Source: Rhizodiscina lignyota (lineage: Eukaryota > Ascomycota > Dothideomycetes > Aulographales > Rhizodiscinaceae). Taken from it: DNA of 64,000 nt. The translations under genes and the position numbers were made by a program. The notes under the pieces were generated by a model. That model made no database searches and was not told where the DNA came from. It saw only the letters and a list, made by a program, of their open reading frames with translations. This document shows positions 33,875-45,009 of this stretch, piece by piece. Each line of letters begins with the position of its first letter. Position 1 is the first letter of the stretch. Where the stretch lies: contig ML978133.1 of assembly GCA_010015805.1 (NCBI GenBank), positions 186,001-250,000 on the forward strand. The letters are read 5' to 3'.

Positions 33875-34673
33875 TCATGCCTCGATTTTCAGCTTCGATA
33901 CATCGATCGACTCGTCCCCATCATCTTCCTCTTCGCCCTTACCAGCCAGACCTCTCTCCCATAGTTGCTTGCCTGTTAACCGTACCTCCTCCTTCATGGC
34001 TCGCCTCTTCTTATCTTCTGCAAGCATTTCCTCTTGCCGCCGCTTCTCTGCCTCCTCAATCTCCAGTCTGAACTTCTCCCTCCATGCTAGAAACGATTCC
34101 CTCGTGACCGCCGATCCATGGAACTTGGCGTTCTCTTCCTCCTCTGCCTGGGCAGCCTCGAATTCCTTTTGTGCTTGAACAGCCTTCTGACGTTCCGCTA
34201 TCAGGAGCTCCGCACCATCCTTGAGAGTGCTGACGAGCGTGAATATCATTGCCATGCCCATATTCTCCTCGATTGTGGGTTCCAGAGCTTCAAGAAGCCG
34301 CGCTTTGTCTTCTTGAATATCGAGATGCTTGTGCTTCGGCGCATTTGGAGGGGTCGAGAGGTCGAGTCTTGGAGCTTCATCGGGGTAGTTCTCTGGGTAT
34401 TGCACTTGTAGTATTATCGTCGCTGTAGAAGGTACGGATAAGCAGTCCTGCCATAGTGTCGAGCTTTAAAAGGGACGCCATACGTGGCTCCGAATCGTCA
34501 CCATCTTCGTTTGTTACATCGAGGCTGATTGAAATACGATATTCGGTCTCCGAGACGTCTGAACCTTACTTAGCCAATACTTTCAACAGATTGTGAGAGA
34601 GCGCACCTGTGATTTCGTCTGGAAATATCGAGTCCAAGACCTCTCTCTCCTCCTTCTGCTCCTCTATCCCCAT
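33875..34673 (-). CDS. GIR2: RWD domain protein Gir2/RWDD1
   Basis: Exons 34673-34607, 34558-34484 and 34422-33875 give 229 residues. The spliced N-terminus (MGIEEQKEEREVLDSIFPDE, then TEYRISISLDV, then IILQVQYPENYPDEAP) is a textbook RWD domain with the YPxxxP motif. The C-terminal half is a charged coiled coil followed by the DFRP-binding-type segment TRESFLAWREKFRLE and LTGKQLWERGL, found in Gir2 and RWDD1. In yeast Gir2 is an unstructured RWD protein that binds the GTPase Rbg2 and Gcn1 and tempers the Gcn2 starvation response. Introns are 48 and 61 bp. Confidence 0.93.
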
Positions 34674-35043
34674 GATGTTACTCTTCAGATGAGCTGGCAG
34701 TACAGCTGGTAGAGGATTGCCACTCTTAAAAGCAGTGTATCTTCAAAACTTCGGAAGGAACTTCGTATCTTGGCCACTTACAACAAGTAGCAAGTAAGGA
34801 AGTCATGCGCACAAGCGATCATATTTTGGAGATTTTGCGAGTCATGGCCTCGAGGTTATGAAGTATCGTATCAAAAATGTCATTTTCAGCCTAGCGCAAA
34901 ATTACGGATCTAAGACGAGGTATTTTCCAGAAGAGGTAACTACACATGTGGTTCGTCGCTGCCTTTGCACAACACCACTCCGGTGAAGCTACTTATCTTC
35001 GCAGCTTATTCAATTGTTATGGACTTCATCCTAAACCGTCGAA
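34674..35043. promoter_or_regulatory. bidirectional promoter, GIR2 / X-family polymerase
   Basis: 370 bp between two divergent ATGs. No specific element was identified by eye. Confidence 0.5.
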
Positions 35044-37412
35044 ATGTCAAAAAAAGACCCAGAGCTAGAAGAGAAACGGCGCTTCTTTGCCCGGCTCGAC
35101 GCAATCGGCAGAGACGACGATGAAGAAGTTGATGAAGGCCTAGAAGAATCTCAAGCATTTCTTGCCGCTGCTAGAGCCAAACCCAAGCGACCACGTACAG
35201 CACCGGGTGGTACTCGGGTCAACAAAGCCAATACCAATTCTGTACGATTTGAGCCCGAGCAAAGTTCAGGTCTAAAGCGCACTGCATCCGCACCTGACAA
35301 GTTGAAGGGAGCCAAAGCTTCACACAAGCCAAAGGCTTCCTCATTTAGTACGTCCAAGACTACTCTAAGTAAGGAAAACTCATCGGCACTTTCACTCTCA
35401 CGAAGCCTTTCAGCAATCGGGCCTGCTGCAAATCCGTCTGGCCGGAAGAGGAAACGAGAAGAGGCCATCAAGATGGTCCCAGAAGCACAGCGGATTTTTA
35501 AGGATAAGACCTTCTGTATGTTTCCTCAATCATGAATCATTTCACAATCTAATATTTCACAGTTTTCTTTCCAAATAACGATGCGAATGCCACTCGCAGA
35601 CTGCGAATCAGGAAAGCTCTGGAGTTCGGCGGTGCTCGGGCTGAAGAGTGGAATGACAAGATTACATATGTCATTGTGGACAAGGGAGCCAACTTCACTG
35701 ACCTTCTCAAACACCTTAAACTCATGAAGATTTCCGTGAGTTTCCGCACGTGTCACGATTCAGTTGTATAAGTTCTAACTTTGACAGCCAACAATCAAAG
35801 TCGTGAACGATACATACATTCCAGAGTGTGTTCGATACCACTGCGTGCTGGATGTCGACACCGCCCCATTTCAAGTACCCGGATACAAAGAAGTCATGGC
35901 GGAAGCATCAAATGGGAACACGGATAAGGTTTCAGCAATCTCGAACCCACAGCAATCTTCCTCCACCGAGTCCTCATTGGCATTGAAACCTCCTGGGCAT
36001 GGTGTACTTACTCGACCGGCGCAAACTCCGTCAAGGACAGATGAAAGCAGTATTGAGACTCATGAGCTTCCTCACATCCCTAAGCCAAAAGAGAATATCC
36101 CGACGATAAAACGAGCGGGAAATCCCACGTCCGAGTACAATGATGCGCTAGAGGAAGCCATTAACAAGACAAAGGCTTTTCAGGATATAGTGAGCATGCT
36201 GATTTGATCCCTTCAATGCTAAATCCTACTAACTAGACGCAGCCGATTGAAGATATCGAGGAGGACGGAAGTACCAGCCAACCACCTTCTACTCCTGCTT
36301 CTGATTCCGAATCAGATGATGAAAAGGCTGAAAAACTCGGCCCAAAACACCAGCACATGTCTTACCAAGAGAAGTTCCAATGCATGGGGAAGCATGATGG
36401 CAAAGAAAAAGAGGGAGAGTCTAATCCGAACGCGCATACCATTGAGATACTCGAGAAGATGGCCGATTACTACAATGGCATGAAGGATGAATGGCGCATT
36501 CGAGCTTATCGCAAGGCCATCTCGACTCTTCGAGGACAGACGAAGAAGATCGCGACGAAGCAAGAAGCAATGGCTTTGCCAAACATCGGCGAGAGGCTGG
36601 CAGCCAAGATTGAAGAGATTGTCCTCACTAGTCGCCTTCGCCGTCTTGATACCGTTCTGGCAGACACGACCGATGAGATACTTCGATGCTTCACAAAGAT
36701 ATATGGTGTCGGGGCCGTCCAAGCAGCGAAATGGATCGATCAAGGCTTCCGCTCTCTCGACGACTTGCGCGAGAAGGCGACGTTGACGAAGAATCAACAA
36801 ATCGGCATCGATCACTACGACGACTTCAACGCGCGCATCCCGCGATCAGAAGTCGAACAACTGGGCGCGATTGTGCGCAACGCCCTCAGAGCCATCGACC
36901 CGGCCTTCCAAGCCTTGATCATGGGCTCCTATCGTCGCGGCGCACAGGACAGCGGCGACATCGACATGTTGATCACGAAGCCGCACGAGTCGTTCGGCGC
37001 AATCCGCACCGTCGTACTCGAACAACTCGTCCCGAACCTCGTCAAGTCCAATTTCCTCCGCGCCGAGCTCGCTGCTACGTCCAGAGACACCGGTACGAAG
37101 TGGAACGGTGCATGCGCGCTTCCATTCGGTGGTGCGCCGTGGCGCCGCATCGACTTGTTGCTGGTGCCGTGGGACGAGATGGGGGCGGCGCAGATATACT
37201 TCACCGGCAATGATATCTTCAATCGAAGTATCCGGCTGCTGGCGAGCACGAAGGGCTTTCGGTTGAATCAGCATGGGCTGTTTAAGGATGTCATGAGGGG
37301 CAGGGGGAGGGTGAAACTGACCGATGGCACGTTGATCGAGTCGAAGAGTGAGAAGAAGATTTTCGAGATTCTGGGGGTGCCATGGAGGCCGCCGCAGCAT
37401 AGGATTTGCTGA
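35044..37412 (+). CDS. POL4: DNA polymerase X family (lambda/mu type) with BRCT domain
   Basis: Exons 35044-35515, 35563-35735, 35788-36189 and 36243-37412 give 738 residues. A disordered basic N-terminus is followed by a BRCT domain (about residues 155-250: KTFFFFPNNDAN, WNDKITYVIVDKGA, TYIPECVRYHCVLD), a Ser/Pro linker, the 8-kDa lyase-type domain (IEILEKMADYYNGMKDEWR, then helix-hairpin-helix LPNIGERLAAKIEEI) and a second HhH (CFTKIYGVGAVQAAKWI). The catalytic palm is intact: GSYRRGAQDSGDIDMLIT with the two metal Asp, and WRRIDLLLVPW with the third. The thumb end ESKSEKKIFEILGVPWRPP is family-typical. Fills short gaps in non-homologous end joining and base-excision repair in the nucleus. 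The symbol follows yeast; orthology to pol lambda versus mu was not tested. Confidence 0.93.
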
Positions 37413-37766
37413 TCACTCGCTGATGTGCCAACTAATGGTTGCGCTACAGGTTTAATGTCGAACTCCTAAGCGCTGCGATTCTTCAGTATAGATACCACAT
37501 CTTCCTTATAGCCGTATAATGTCAATAGACACTGCGAAATCAACATGAGATTAATCATCCATTCATACTTTTGCTTGTGTTGAAGAACAAAACTCATTTG
37601 TTCTGCACCCTTTCGGCGTGCGTCAAGGCCAGCTTTTGGTCACGCTCAAGTCACTCTTCGATTCCGACGCAACAGAGTTCCCTAAACGACTGGCATCTAA
37701 GCGTAGATGCACTTATATGGCACATTACTTCTACATTCCAAGACCTGATCATTCGCTGCAGTCTTC
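37413..37766. other. convergent spacer
   Basis: About 350 bp of 3' regions; AT-rich near 37480-37620. No gene seen. Confidence 0.6.
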
Positions 37767-39784
37767 TCAATCCCTCAACAACGCCCCAAAACTCGCCGCC
37801 CTAGCCCTCCTCCTCGCCTCCCCCTTCCCACACCCCTTCTTCCCACCACCCGCGCCCCACTCCTTCCCCTCCATCCCCGGCGTCGCCGGATCAAACGGCT
37901 TTCTCCGCCGCACAACCTGATACCCGCGATCCAGCTCGACCTCCACGGCGCAGCGCACCTTCAGCGCCCCGATAGCCGGCCACACGGACCGCTCGCCGCG
38001 CAGGATCCACGCGTTCACGCTCTGGGGCGTCGGGCTCTCGAGCAGGCGCGCCAGGTCCGCGAGGCTCAGCTCCGGCACCAGCGTCACGCTCGCGCCGGGG
38101 ATGTTCTCGTCGAGCAGGAAACGGCGCGCCACGCTGGGGAGGAGAGAGAGTTGGTCGAGTTGCAGGAGGCGGTGCTGCAGCTCCATCATCGCGAGTCTGA
38201 GCAGCGGGAGCGTGAGCAGTGTGAAGCGGCTGTCTGTGCGCGGGTTCGGGTGGTGGGTGTCGGAGCGCAGGAAAGGGGCGAGGTAGGGCCGGGCTTGTGA
38301 GACGATGAAGTGGTTTACGTTGAAGAGCTCCGCGATGCGGGTGAGTGGGGAGGGGTGCTGGGAGTCGATGGTTGCGGCGGTGGAGAAGGAGCGCGCGCCG
38401 GCGGAGGCGCTGGAGATGGGGGAGGAGGGGACAGAGTCGGTGGAGGGGGTAGTCCACGGGGTTATGCTGCCGTCGGGGGATTTGCATTGGAGGGTTACGG
38501 GGGCGTAGAAGGTGGATGATGTTGCGTTGGAGGCGAGGGCAGCAGACCAGATTAGCTGTTTAAAGGATTAGCATGTTGGATGAGATTGTGAGAGAAGTGA
38601 CATACCACGTTTGGAGCGGTCAGATAGTTGAGCAAGCTCGGTATACCTGTATTGCCCGTCGTGCTGATAGTGATATTGAGCACGCGCTTCGTCTTCGCAT
38701 AAGCCTCCTCGAACGTCAAGTCGCCGACATTCGCCCGTACGCATCTTTCGAGGACACCGATGTCGAGAAAATAGCCCTCGTTGATGAGTCTGCGCGACCT
38801 CCGCAGAAGCGTAGCGATATAACCTGTATCCTTCGGCGTCGGCGCACCGTTCGCCTTGTCCTTCTCGCTCTCGGCGTCCTCTGAGAATGCACTCAGGTCG
38901 ATCGCCTCGCCAGTCAAAGAGTCGAGTAACTCGTCCTCCGTCTTCACGCCCACCAGCGCCGCAATGAGTGCTCCAGTCGCCGTCCCAGCAATGATTCTCG
39001 GCAGCAGCCCGCGCAAATGCAACGCCTTCACCACCCCCAAATGGCACAGCCCAAATATCGCACCGCCCTGCAGCACCAGCGCGCTCCGTCCAAATGCCTG
39101 CCTTGTATCATGCAGCACATCCAGTTTCGCCTGATTCGTCAGGCCGCCGTCCAAGCCCGGGGACGTCGGGTATGCAGTGACATGCTCGACTGCCAAGGCG
39201 ACTTGTGTGATGTAGTCTTCGATCAGGAGCTTCGTGCCTGCGAAGGCGCGGTTGAACAGTCGCGGCGCTGTGATGTTGCCTAAATTACGCACGAGGCCGG
39301 AGCGCAGCAGGTTCACGAGGGAGAGGATGTCATCTTCTTCGCGCGCTTCGATGATGGCTTGGAGGCGCTCGTAGATGAGACGGTAGTCATAGTGCTTGCT
39401 CGTTGGGTTTTGGCGCCTGCGTTCACCTTCATGTTAGGTATGTGCCATCCTGAGGGGGAGATGATATTGCCTTACCATAGGTCAAATCCAAGCACCTCGT
39501 CCAGTTGAAACGCGGCGGCTTCCCATTCTTCGAAGATACGCGCCTCGCCCAGCGCCTCGAGCAGGAGGTCCTTCGGGAGCCGCTGGGTCCACCAGTTGTA
39601 CAAGCGCTGCATCCGTCAGACCCGTCCAACATCTGTATCGAGCGCGAAAATCAGGTCACCAAAGCGAAAAGCGCGTACTGGGGGGCGCAAGGGTAGGACG
39701 TACCAACCACCAGAAGAAGAAGACGTCAAAGAGGAGAGTTGCGACGGATTTCAGCAGCGCGACGACGTTGTACTTCTGGAACAT
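37767..39784 (-). CDS. patatin-like phospholipase/triacylglycerol lipase family protein
   Basis: Exons 39784-39704, 39606-39476, 39416-38606 and 38555-37767 give 603 residues. Start ATG 39784 encodes MFQKYNVVALLK and one membrane helix (VATLLFDVFFFWWLV), then the DUF3336-like region with W-W-T-Q-R and LIYERLQAII. The patatin core has the oxyanion loop LVLQGGAIFGLCHLGVVKAL. The nucleophile elbow, normally G-x-S-x-G, reads AGTATGALIAAL, so the usual catalytic Ser is Ala. The later segments FNVNHFIVSQARPYLAPFL and SVNAWILRGERSVWP match the fungal Tgl/patatin family. It may be a membrane-bound regulator or pseudo-lipase, or the family may use another residue; I recall the GTATG form in other fungal members but cannot check. 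The last intron is 50 bp (38556-38605). Confidence 0.88.
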
Positions 39785-40117
39785 TGATGAACGTGTGGCC
39801 CCAAGAGAGTGACCATGGTTGGGGCTAAGAAGCTTGATGAGAGCACGAGGGAGCACGAGGGAGGGAGGGGAACGTGGCTTGTCGTGTACATGGCGTGCAG
39901 TCGACTTTCACATGAAGATCCGGGGAAGCTGCTCGCACGGACCACCAGTGACTTCGAACGTCATTCCGCAGCTTGCCAGCTCCAGACAGCTGTCTCAATT
40001 GGTTCAATTTTGGTAAATCGATGCTCTGATGGTACAATTGGAATGATATGGTGAAGCAGTTGGCGTAATATAATAACAGCAGTGCTCGGACTATACTAAG
40101 CACGTTATCAAAGCGCA
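39785..40117. promoter_or_regulatory. bidirectional promoter, patatin-like gene / CPD1
   Basis: 333 bp between divergent starts. Contains short direct repeats GAGCACGAGG near 39841-39858. No known element assigned. Confidence 0.5.
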
Positions 40118-41125
40118 ATGCCAGGTGAGAACAGCTTCGAAGCACCCAATGTCCACCCGGTTTAACAGAGTATCAAAGGGTCTTCTCTCTGGCTATGCCC
40201 ACCGCCGTCTCATCCTCTTCATGCTCTTCTCACCGATCTAATTCATGATGTTGTCCCTTCTTTATTCTCCTCCATCAGTCCTCCGCCTTTCTCTCCCCAT
40301 GTAACATTAACCTCCGAGATCCCGCCCTCACGCTACGGCTCCGATCCACAAGGATGGCTTAATGGTCTCGAATTCCCAGGGCCGCAGTATGCTAGAGACA
40401 TAGTCAGCTTCACCGCGCTCGACACCGAGGAGCCGTTCTTCCGGAAATGTAACATCCGCGTGAAGAAAGGGTCTATCGGATTGTTGAATCTCGCTGCAGA
40501 GGCGAGAAGCGTAGGGGTCCTGGGGAGGAAAGATGGCGGCCAGGAAGTCGTCTGGTGGTTAGAGCAGAGCTACAGGCCGCATTGTAGCTTGATGTAGTAA
40601 GTCACTCATCGCGGCGAATGTACCAAGGAGTTAGTTTCCAGCGAGCGGACAGACTGCGGAGCCACCCTATTAAAGTTACATTCGAGGTAGTTCAGGGGCA
40701 GCTTACCTGGCCCGTCTTAGAAGATTTGCTTCTTGTCATTAAGGAGAAGGGACCTCGATACAGATCTTACACCCCTGTGATGAGTCTGTATTCGAGGTGA
40801 TTAGGAGGTAGCTTGCGCAGCCTGCCTTAGAAGGTTTACTCTTCGATGTCACGGAAAACGGATGCCGTCGCAGGGTCTCGTTCGCTCACCGGAAACTAGC
40901 TCCTTCGCAGCGTATGTCATAGCTAGAGGCTAACAGAGATTTAGTGGTGACATTTCGATTGGCGAGGAGAAGAGACAAGAGGTAGAGAAGACGATCAAAG
41001 AAAGGGGCATAAGTTTTGACGGAGACGAGATGGGAGGGTGGACGGGCGGTCAGGTGTGGCTTGTTCCAACGGACAGGCCAATCGAAGAATGGAAGCCTAT
41101 TGCAGTCAGAGACTTACCCAGTTAA
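40118..41125 (+). CDS. CPD1: 2',3'-cyclic-nucleotide 3'-phosphodiesterase (CPDase)
   Basis: Exons 40118-40124, 40179-40596 and 40945-41125 give 201 residues. Exon 1 contributes only MPG (seven nt). The two 2H-superfamily catalytic motifs are present: HVTLTSEIP and, at the end of exon 2, HCSLMY. The C-terminus GGWTGGQVWLVPTDRPIEEW matches yeast Cpd1-type enzymes. These hydrolyse ADP-ribose 1'',2''-cyclic phosphate, a by-product of tRNA splicing, to the 1''-phosphate, and also cyclic nucleotides. The second intron (40597-40944) is 348 bp, about six times the local norm, because it carries an inverted-repeat element; both splice sites remain good (GTAAGT, TTTAG), so the gene should still work. 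Confidence 0.9.
40625..40905. mobile_element. MITE-like element in CPD1 intron 2
   Basis: About 281 bp bounded by imperfect terminal inverted repeats of about 26-30 bp: left 40625-40650 begins AAGGAGTTAGTTTCC, right 40880-40905 is the reverse complement of AAGGAGCTAGTTTCC with a few transitions. Imperfect direct repeats GCGGCGAATGT (40612-40622) and GCAGCGTATGT (40907-40917) may be the target-site duplication. Inside are two diverged direct copies of a 53-bp block (40681-40734 and 40791-40842). No coding capacity, so a non-autonomous DNA transposon remnant is the best reading. Most differences between copies are C/T or G/A. Confidence 0.7.
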
Positions 41126-41855
41126 CTGAACTGCTGCTGTCAGGCCGAGTTTTATTCTTCGGCCCAGATGAGAGCATCTCTGGAAGCCGTTACTATACGA
41201 TCGAGTTGTGCTCTTCTACACATCTGATAGCATCTGTGAAAGTTCAGTATACTATACTTCAGCTGTAGTATTGCTGACTCACACGGCCTCGAGGAGTTTA
41301 GCATGTTTATGAGAGATAGAAAGGCTGATATCTCTGATAAAGGTTGTAACGGCAAAGCAATCACGCTGTTTGCTCTTCAATACAAGCGAGAGCATTGCCA
41401 AAAGCTTCATGTGATATAACATATCTGCTAATGTTGTTGAAGTTTTCCTTCAACAGACCTCATCTATGCTAATCGAAAAGGGTTGTGCAAACGCAACAGA
41501 GAACAGAAAGAAATCGTCCCAGTTAGATACCAAATTGCAACTCGTACAAGTTTGCCATGAGTCATGACTTTAATAGCATTTGCTATTACATTATAGCTGC
41601 TTGCTAGGAGCTTCACTCGGCCTACTTTAGCAAGGAGCTTAAGTCATCTCGTAGAAGAGATAGAAAAGCTGGCCTCTACTAAAGGCTGAAAGGGCACAGA
41701 ATTCACGAAGTTCGTTCTTCAATACGGACGGGGGCACTGCCGAAAGCTTGATGTGATATAATATATTTGCTGCTGCTGTTGATGCAGCCGTCGTTCGAAA
41801 CTTGCTCTATCTTAACCAAAGAGGGTGCGCAGACCCAACAGAACGCACCGAGAAA
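41126..41855. other. intergenic region with duplicated GLE1 3' segment
   Basis: Between convergent CPD1 and GLE1. Contains the repeat pair described separately and nothing else recognised. Confidence 0.6.
41312..41517. repeat. diverged copy of the GLE1 3' region (copy A)
   Basis: This 206-bp stretch aligns without large gaps to 41656-41861, which spans the GLE1 stop codon and 3' region. Shared anchors include AGAGATAGAAA, GCTCTTCAATAC / GTTCTTCAATAC, and TGATGTGATATAA / CATGTGATATAA. The copies are separated by 344 bp start to start. Differences are largely transitions, and copy A is the more AT-rich, as expected if it has mutated freely. Confidence 0.7.
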
Positions 41856-43430
41856 TCAGACGAAACGAAGATTCAGCTTCTTCGCGTACAGATCTGCCAT
41901 CACCTTGATGGACATTGCCGCGACGTTGTTGCTGCTCGCCGGAAACTCCACAACCGCCCTCTTCAACAGCAATATGCCTATATTGCCGTACTCTTCGATG
42001 AATTTCGCCGCGTATGCAGGATCCAATAGTGCTTTAAGCACGATGAACAGCGTGTCGGTAATCGCCGCCGGTGGAGTGTTGACGATCCTAGCCAACGCGC
42101 TCCAGTAGAGGGATGAGGGGAAAGGGTTCTTGGACCTCAGGCCCGGGGGGTACTTGCGCAGAGTGGTGGCGGCGAAACCGGCAGCGAGGCCAGTCATCTT
42201 CTCAGCGTACTCTGAGGTGAAGCCTTTCGGGAGGATGTCGTAGATGCCGAACAGGGCGGGACATTCGTGATGGTACTTTGCGAGGTGGATGTCGGCAAGG
42301 TGTAGCTGGCCAGCTACTTGAATGAGATTGTGTCCGAAGATGGAAGTCACCAAGAGTCCTAGTGGCTCAGCTTTTGTGGGCTTGATGCCAGCGTCCTCGA
42401 CCATCTGACTCATGGCGCTTTTCGAGACCTGGTTGAGGAGATAGATGAAGAGGCCAGAGACTTGCGCCTTGTCGTCTGGGTATTGGCCTTGGTGTGCCGG
42501 AATGACGAAGTGGCGGATGTCCACGTAGTGTTGGTCCGTTTGCAGAGCCTGCTGGAGCACAGCGCGAATTTCCTTAATCTAGAGTTTAGGTTAGTGTTTA
42601 GTATGTTCTGTGTCGAGTCGCTTGAGACTCACCCTATCAAGATTGCCCTCCTTGATCTCTTTGGAAGTGCCATCGATCATCTGACCAACTTTTGCCCGAA
42701 TGAACCTTCTAGCATCGCCCATCCACTGCTTGAAGGCCTGGTCCCGCTTGGCGAACTCGGCCATACTCTTGCGAAGCTCCTTCAACTGCTTGTGCAACGC
42801 CAAATACTGCACATGTTGAGTTTTCCTAGCTCGTAGTAAGGTAGTAATGTTGGCTTCAGTGGGTGCGGGTACTTGCTGTGTGTGAACACCAGTAGGGTTA
42901 GTGGCGCGTCGATTCTGAGCAGCATCCTTCTCCGCCTTATCCTTGGCAGCTTGTGCCCGAGTAGCTGCCAGCTCAGCTGCACGGCGTTCATCTTCCTGCT
43001 TTTGTCTCTTCTGTCGCTCTTGCTCCTCGCGCTGTGCGCGCTCCAGGACCCTGCGCTCCTCGTCCAGACGGCGACGTCGCTCAAGATCTTCATGTTCGCG
43101 CTGAATTCGCTCACGCTCCTGCTGTTCCTTATCAAACTCGGCTTGTCTCTGCCTTGCGGCAAGCTCGGCCTTGACCTGCTCGAGGCGGAGTTGTTCTTCT
43201 TGCTCGGCCCTTTGTCGCTCTTGTTCTCGCTGGAGGCGGAAGAGCTCCCTCGTCCTCTCGGCATTCAGTCGAATTCGCTTGTGTGCGGCAGAAGCATTGG
43301 CGATAAGCTCTCGGTGGGTACGCTCCTTCTCCTCGAGGGCTTCGTCGAGCTTCCTCTTGGTACTGCGCTCGCGGTCTCGGTGGAGCAGATGAAGATCCTC
43401 CAGCTGCTCCTGCGAAGCAGACGCAGGCAT
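41856..43430 (-). CDS. GLE1: mRNA export factor GLE1
   Basis: Exons 43430-42633 and 42578-41856 (54-bp intron) give 506 residues. Start at 43430 (ACCATGC) is chosen; the frame is open another 80 codons upstream but without resemblance. Residues about 15-190 are a long Arg/Glu/Gln coiled coil (REQERQRAEQEEQLRLEQ type), as in Gle1. The C-terminal HEAT-like domain has the diagnostic PAHQGQYPDDKAQVSGLF, IYLLNQVSKSAMSQMVEDAG and, near the end, PASSNNVAAMSIKVMADLY. Gle1 with inositol hexakisphosphate activates the DEAD-box helicase Dbp5 on the cytoplasmic face of the nuclear pore to release exported mRNA. The 3' region is partly duplicated downstream (41312-41517). Confidence 0.93.
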
Positions 43431-45009
43431 GGTGACAAAAGTCATGAACGAAAAGAAGGTTGTATGTAACAGGCGGCCTTCAGGATGGTCGGTGTTGTTG
43501 AAGGTGGTGAGAGGAAGGTTGTGGATTGAAGGTTGGGAAGTGCGGGCGCGAGGTGTTGGATGGAGTTCGACGCGACCATTGAGCTGCAGCTGTCCTATTG
43601 TGGAACAATTGAGCGATGACATAAGCAGCGGCGGAAGGTGCCGAGCATGAACAATGGACTCGCACTCACACACTCACGTGCCCCACAAAACTGCCAGGCT
43701 GCTGCGGTGCGCACCCCTGCCCGCCCGCTCGGCCCGCTGGGAGCGCCAAGGGTGGCGCGCCCCAGAAAATAGCGGGCGCCGACTTGTTAGGAAACACACG
43801 AGAGAGATCGAGCGATGCATCCAGCACCACCGATGCACACAGCACGAATGTTGTCCCGGCCAAGCTACGATGTATCTTACATGCGAGAGCACTCCCTGCT
43901 TCCCCGATGCGTACGCTGCTGCCAGCCCGCCCAAAGCGGATTGAGCAGCTAAGCGATACATGCTTCTTACCAAAGATCAAGCAGGAGGCAATAGGCATGC
44001 TTAGCCGGCAATCTGGTTTATTTGCTTAGAATAGCTGAGTGGGCCGAGTGGAGCGGATGTTCCATTGTCCTCTCGGTGCTCGTGCGAGCAGTTGTTGCAC
44101 TCTGAGACCCCGGGGTGCGTGGAGTGCCTGTGAGAAAGCGCCCGAAACGTGCCAGAGGGAGGCGAGGCAGAATCGCGCAGAAGTGCCAGAACGCAGCGCA
44201 ATTCTCTCAGCTGCAGCCGGTGGAAGCCGCCGAGTCGCCCTCGAATTCACGCTCGAATTGACCCCGGCCCTGCACTCGCTTTGGCTGGCGTGCGCGGCTG
44301 CTCTGCGTGCTGCGCTTGTCGAGCTAGCGCACACTGCTCCTCACGCTGACCTCCCACAATCACTTCCGCCTTCGTTCCACTTCCACTTGCTCTCCCATCG
44401 CAACTCACCACCACCCCCCCCATCCACCTTCCTTTGCAGCCCGCTCTTCTCGCCACTTCCCGTCACTCTCTCCCTTCTCTCACTCTCTGCAATCTTGCTT
44501 TACACCACGGCGCCTGCCCATTGCTCGACTCGCTACTGTTTTTGTCCGCGGTCGGGGCAGCAACGTCATCCGCTCACAGGCAAGCCTTCTGCCGGCCACG
44601 CCCAGTCCTTATCAACCAAGCACCATCGCAACGCAAGCCTCTGCAACACAGTCTCTCAGAGCACCGCGCAGCACGCACGTCTCGCAAACTCGCTCTGTTG
44701 CTTTTCCAAGAGCTTCTGCAAGCCAGCTGCACCCAGCACGCCTCTTCCGCTCAGCAGCGGCTGAACGCACCTCGAGCCGTCCTCGAGAATCGAGCTCTTC
44801 ACACTCTAGCTTCCAGCATAATTGCAACACTGGCAGTGAGCACCTCCAATCTCAATACACTGCCGCCTTCACCACTGACATCGCCTGCCCCGCAGATTCT
44901 CTTCGCTGATTAAGCCGTCTTCGCCAGTCAACCTCTGGCACGTTTTCTCTTCGACCGTCACGCCGCAGCCAAACGCGGAGTCTACGGAGAATATTTAGCA
45001 CCACCAGAC
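43431..45009. promoter_or_regulatory. shared GLE1/SSD1 upstream region with long SSD1 leader
   Basis: About 1.6 kb, GC-rich, between divergent GLE1 and SSD1. From about 44340 to 44600 the plus strand is strongly pyrimidine-rich (CCACCACCCCCCCC at 44407-44420, CTCTCTCCCTTCTCTC), followed by an exon-like leader up to the SSD1 ATG. Several upstream ATGs with long frames lie here (44039-44764, 44434-44913), so either a long leader with upstream ORFs or a leader intron is likely. Confidence 0.5.

Noticed and set aside
44039-44913. Two long plus frames upstream of SSD1
   Set aside because: Ser/His/Leu-rich output typical of translated pyrimidine-rich leader; no family signal.
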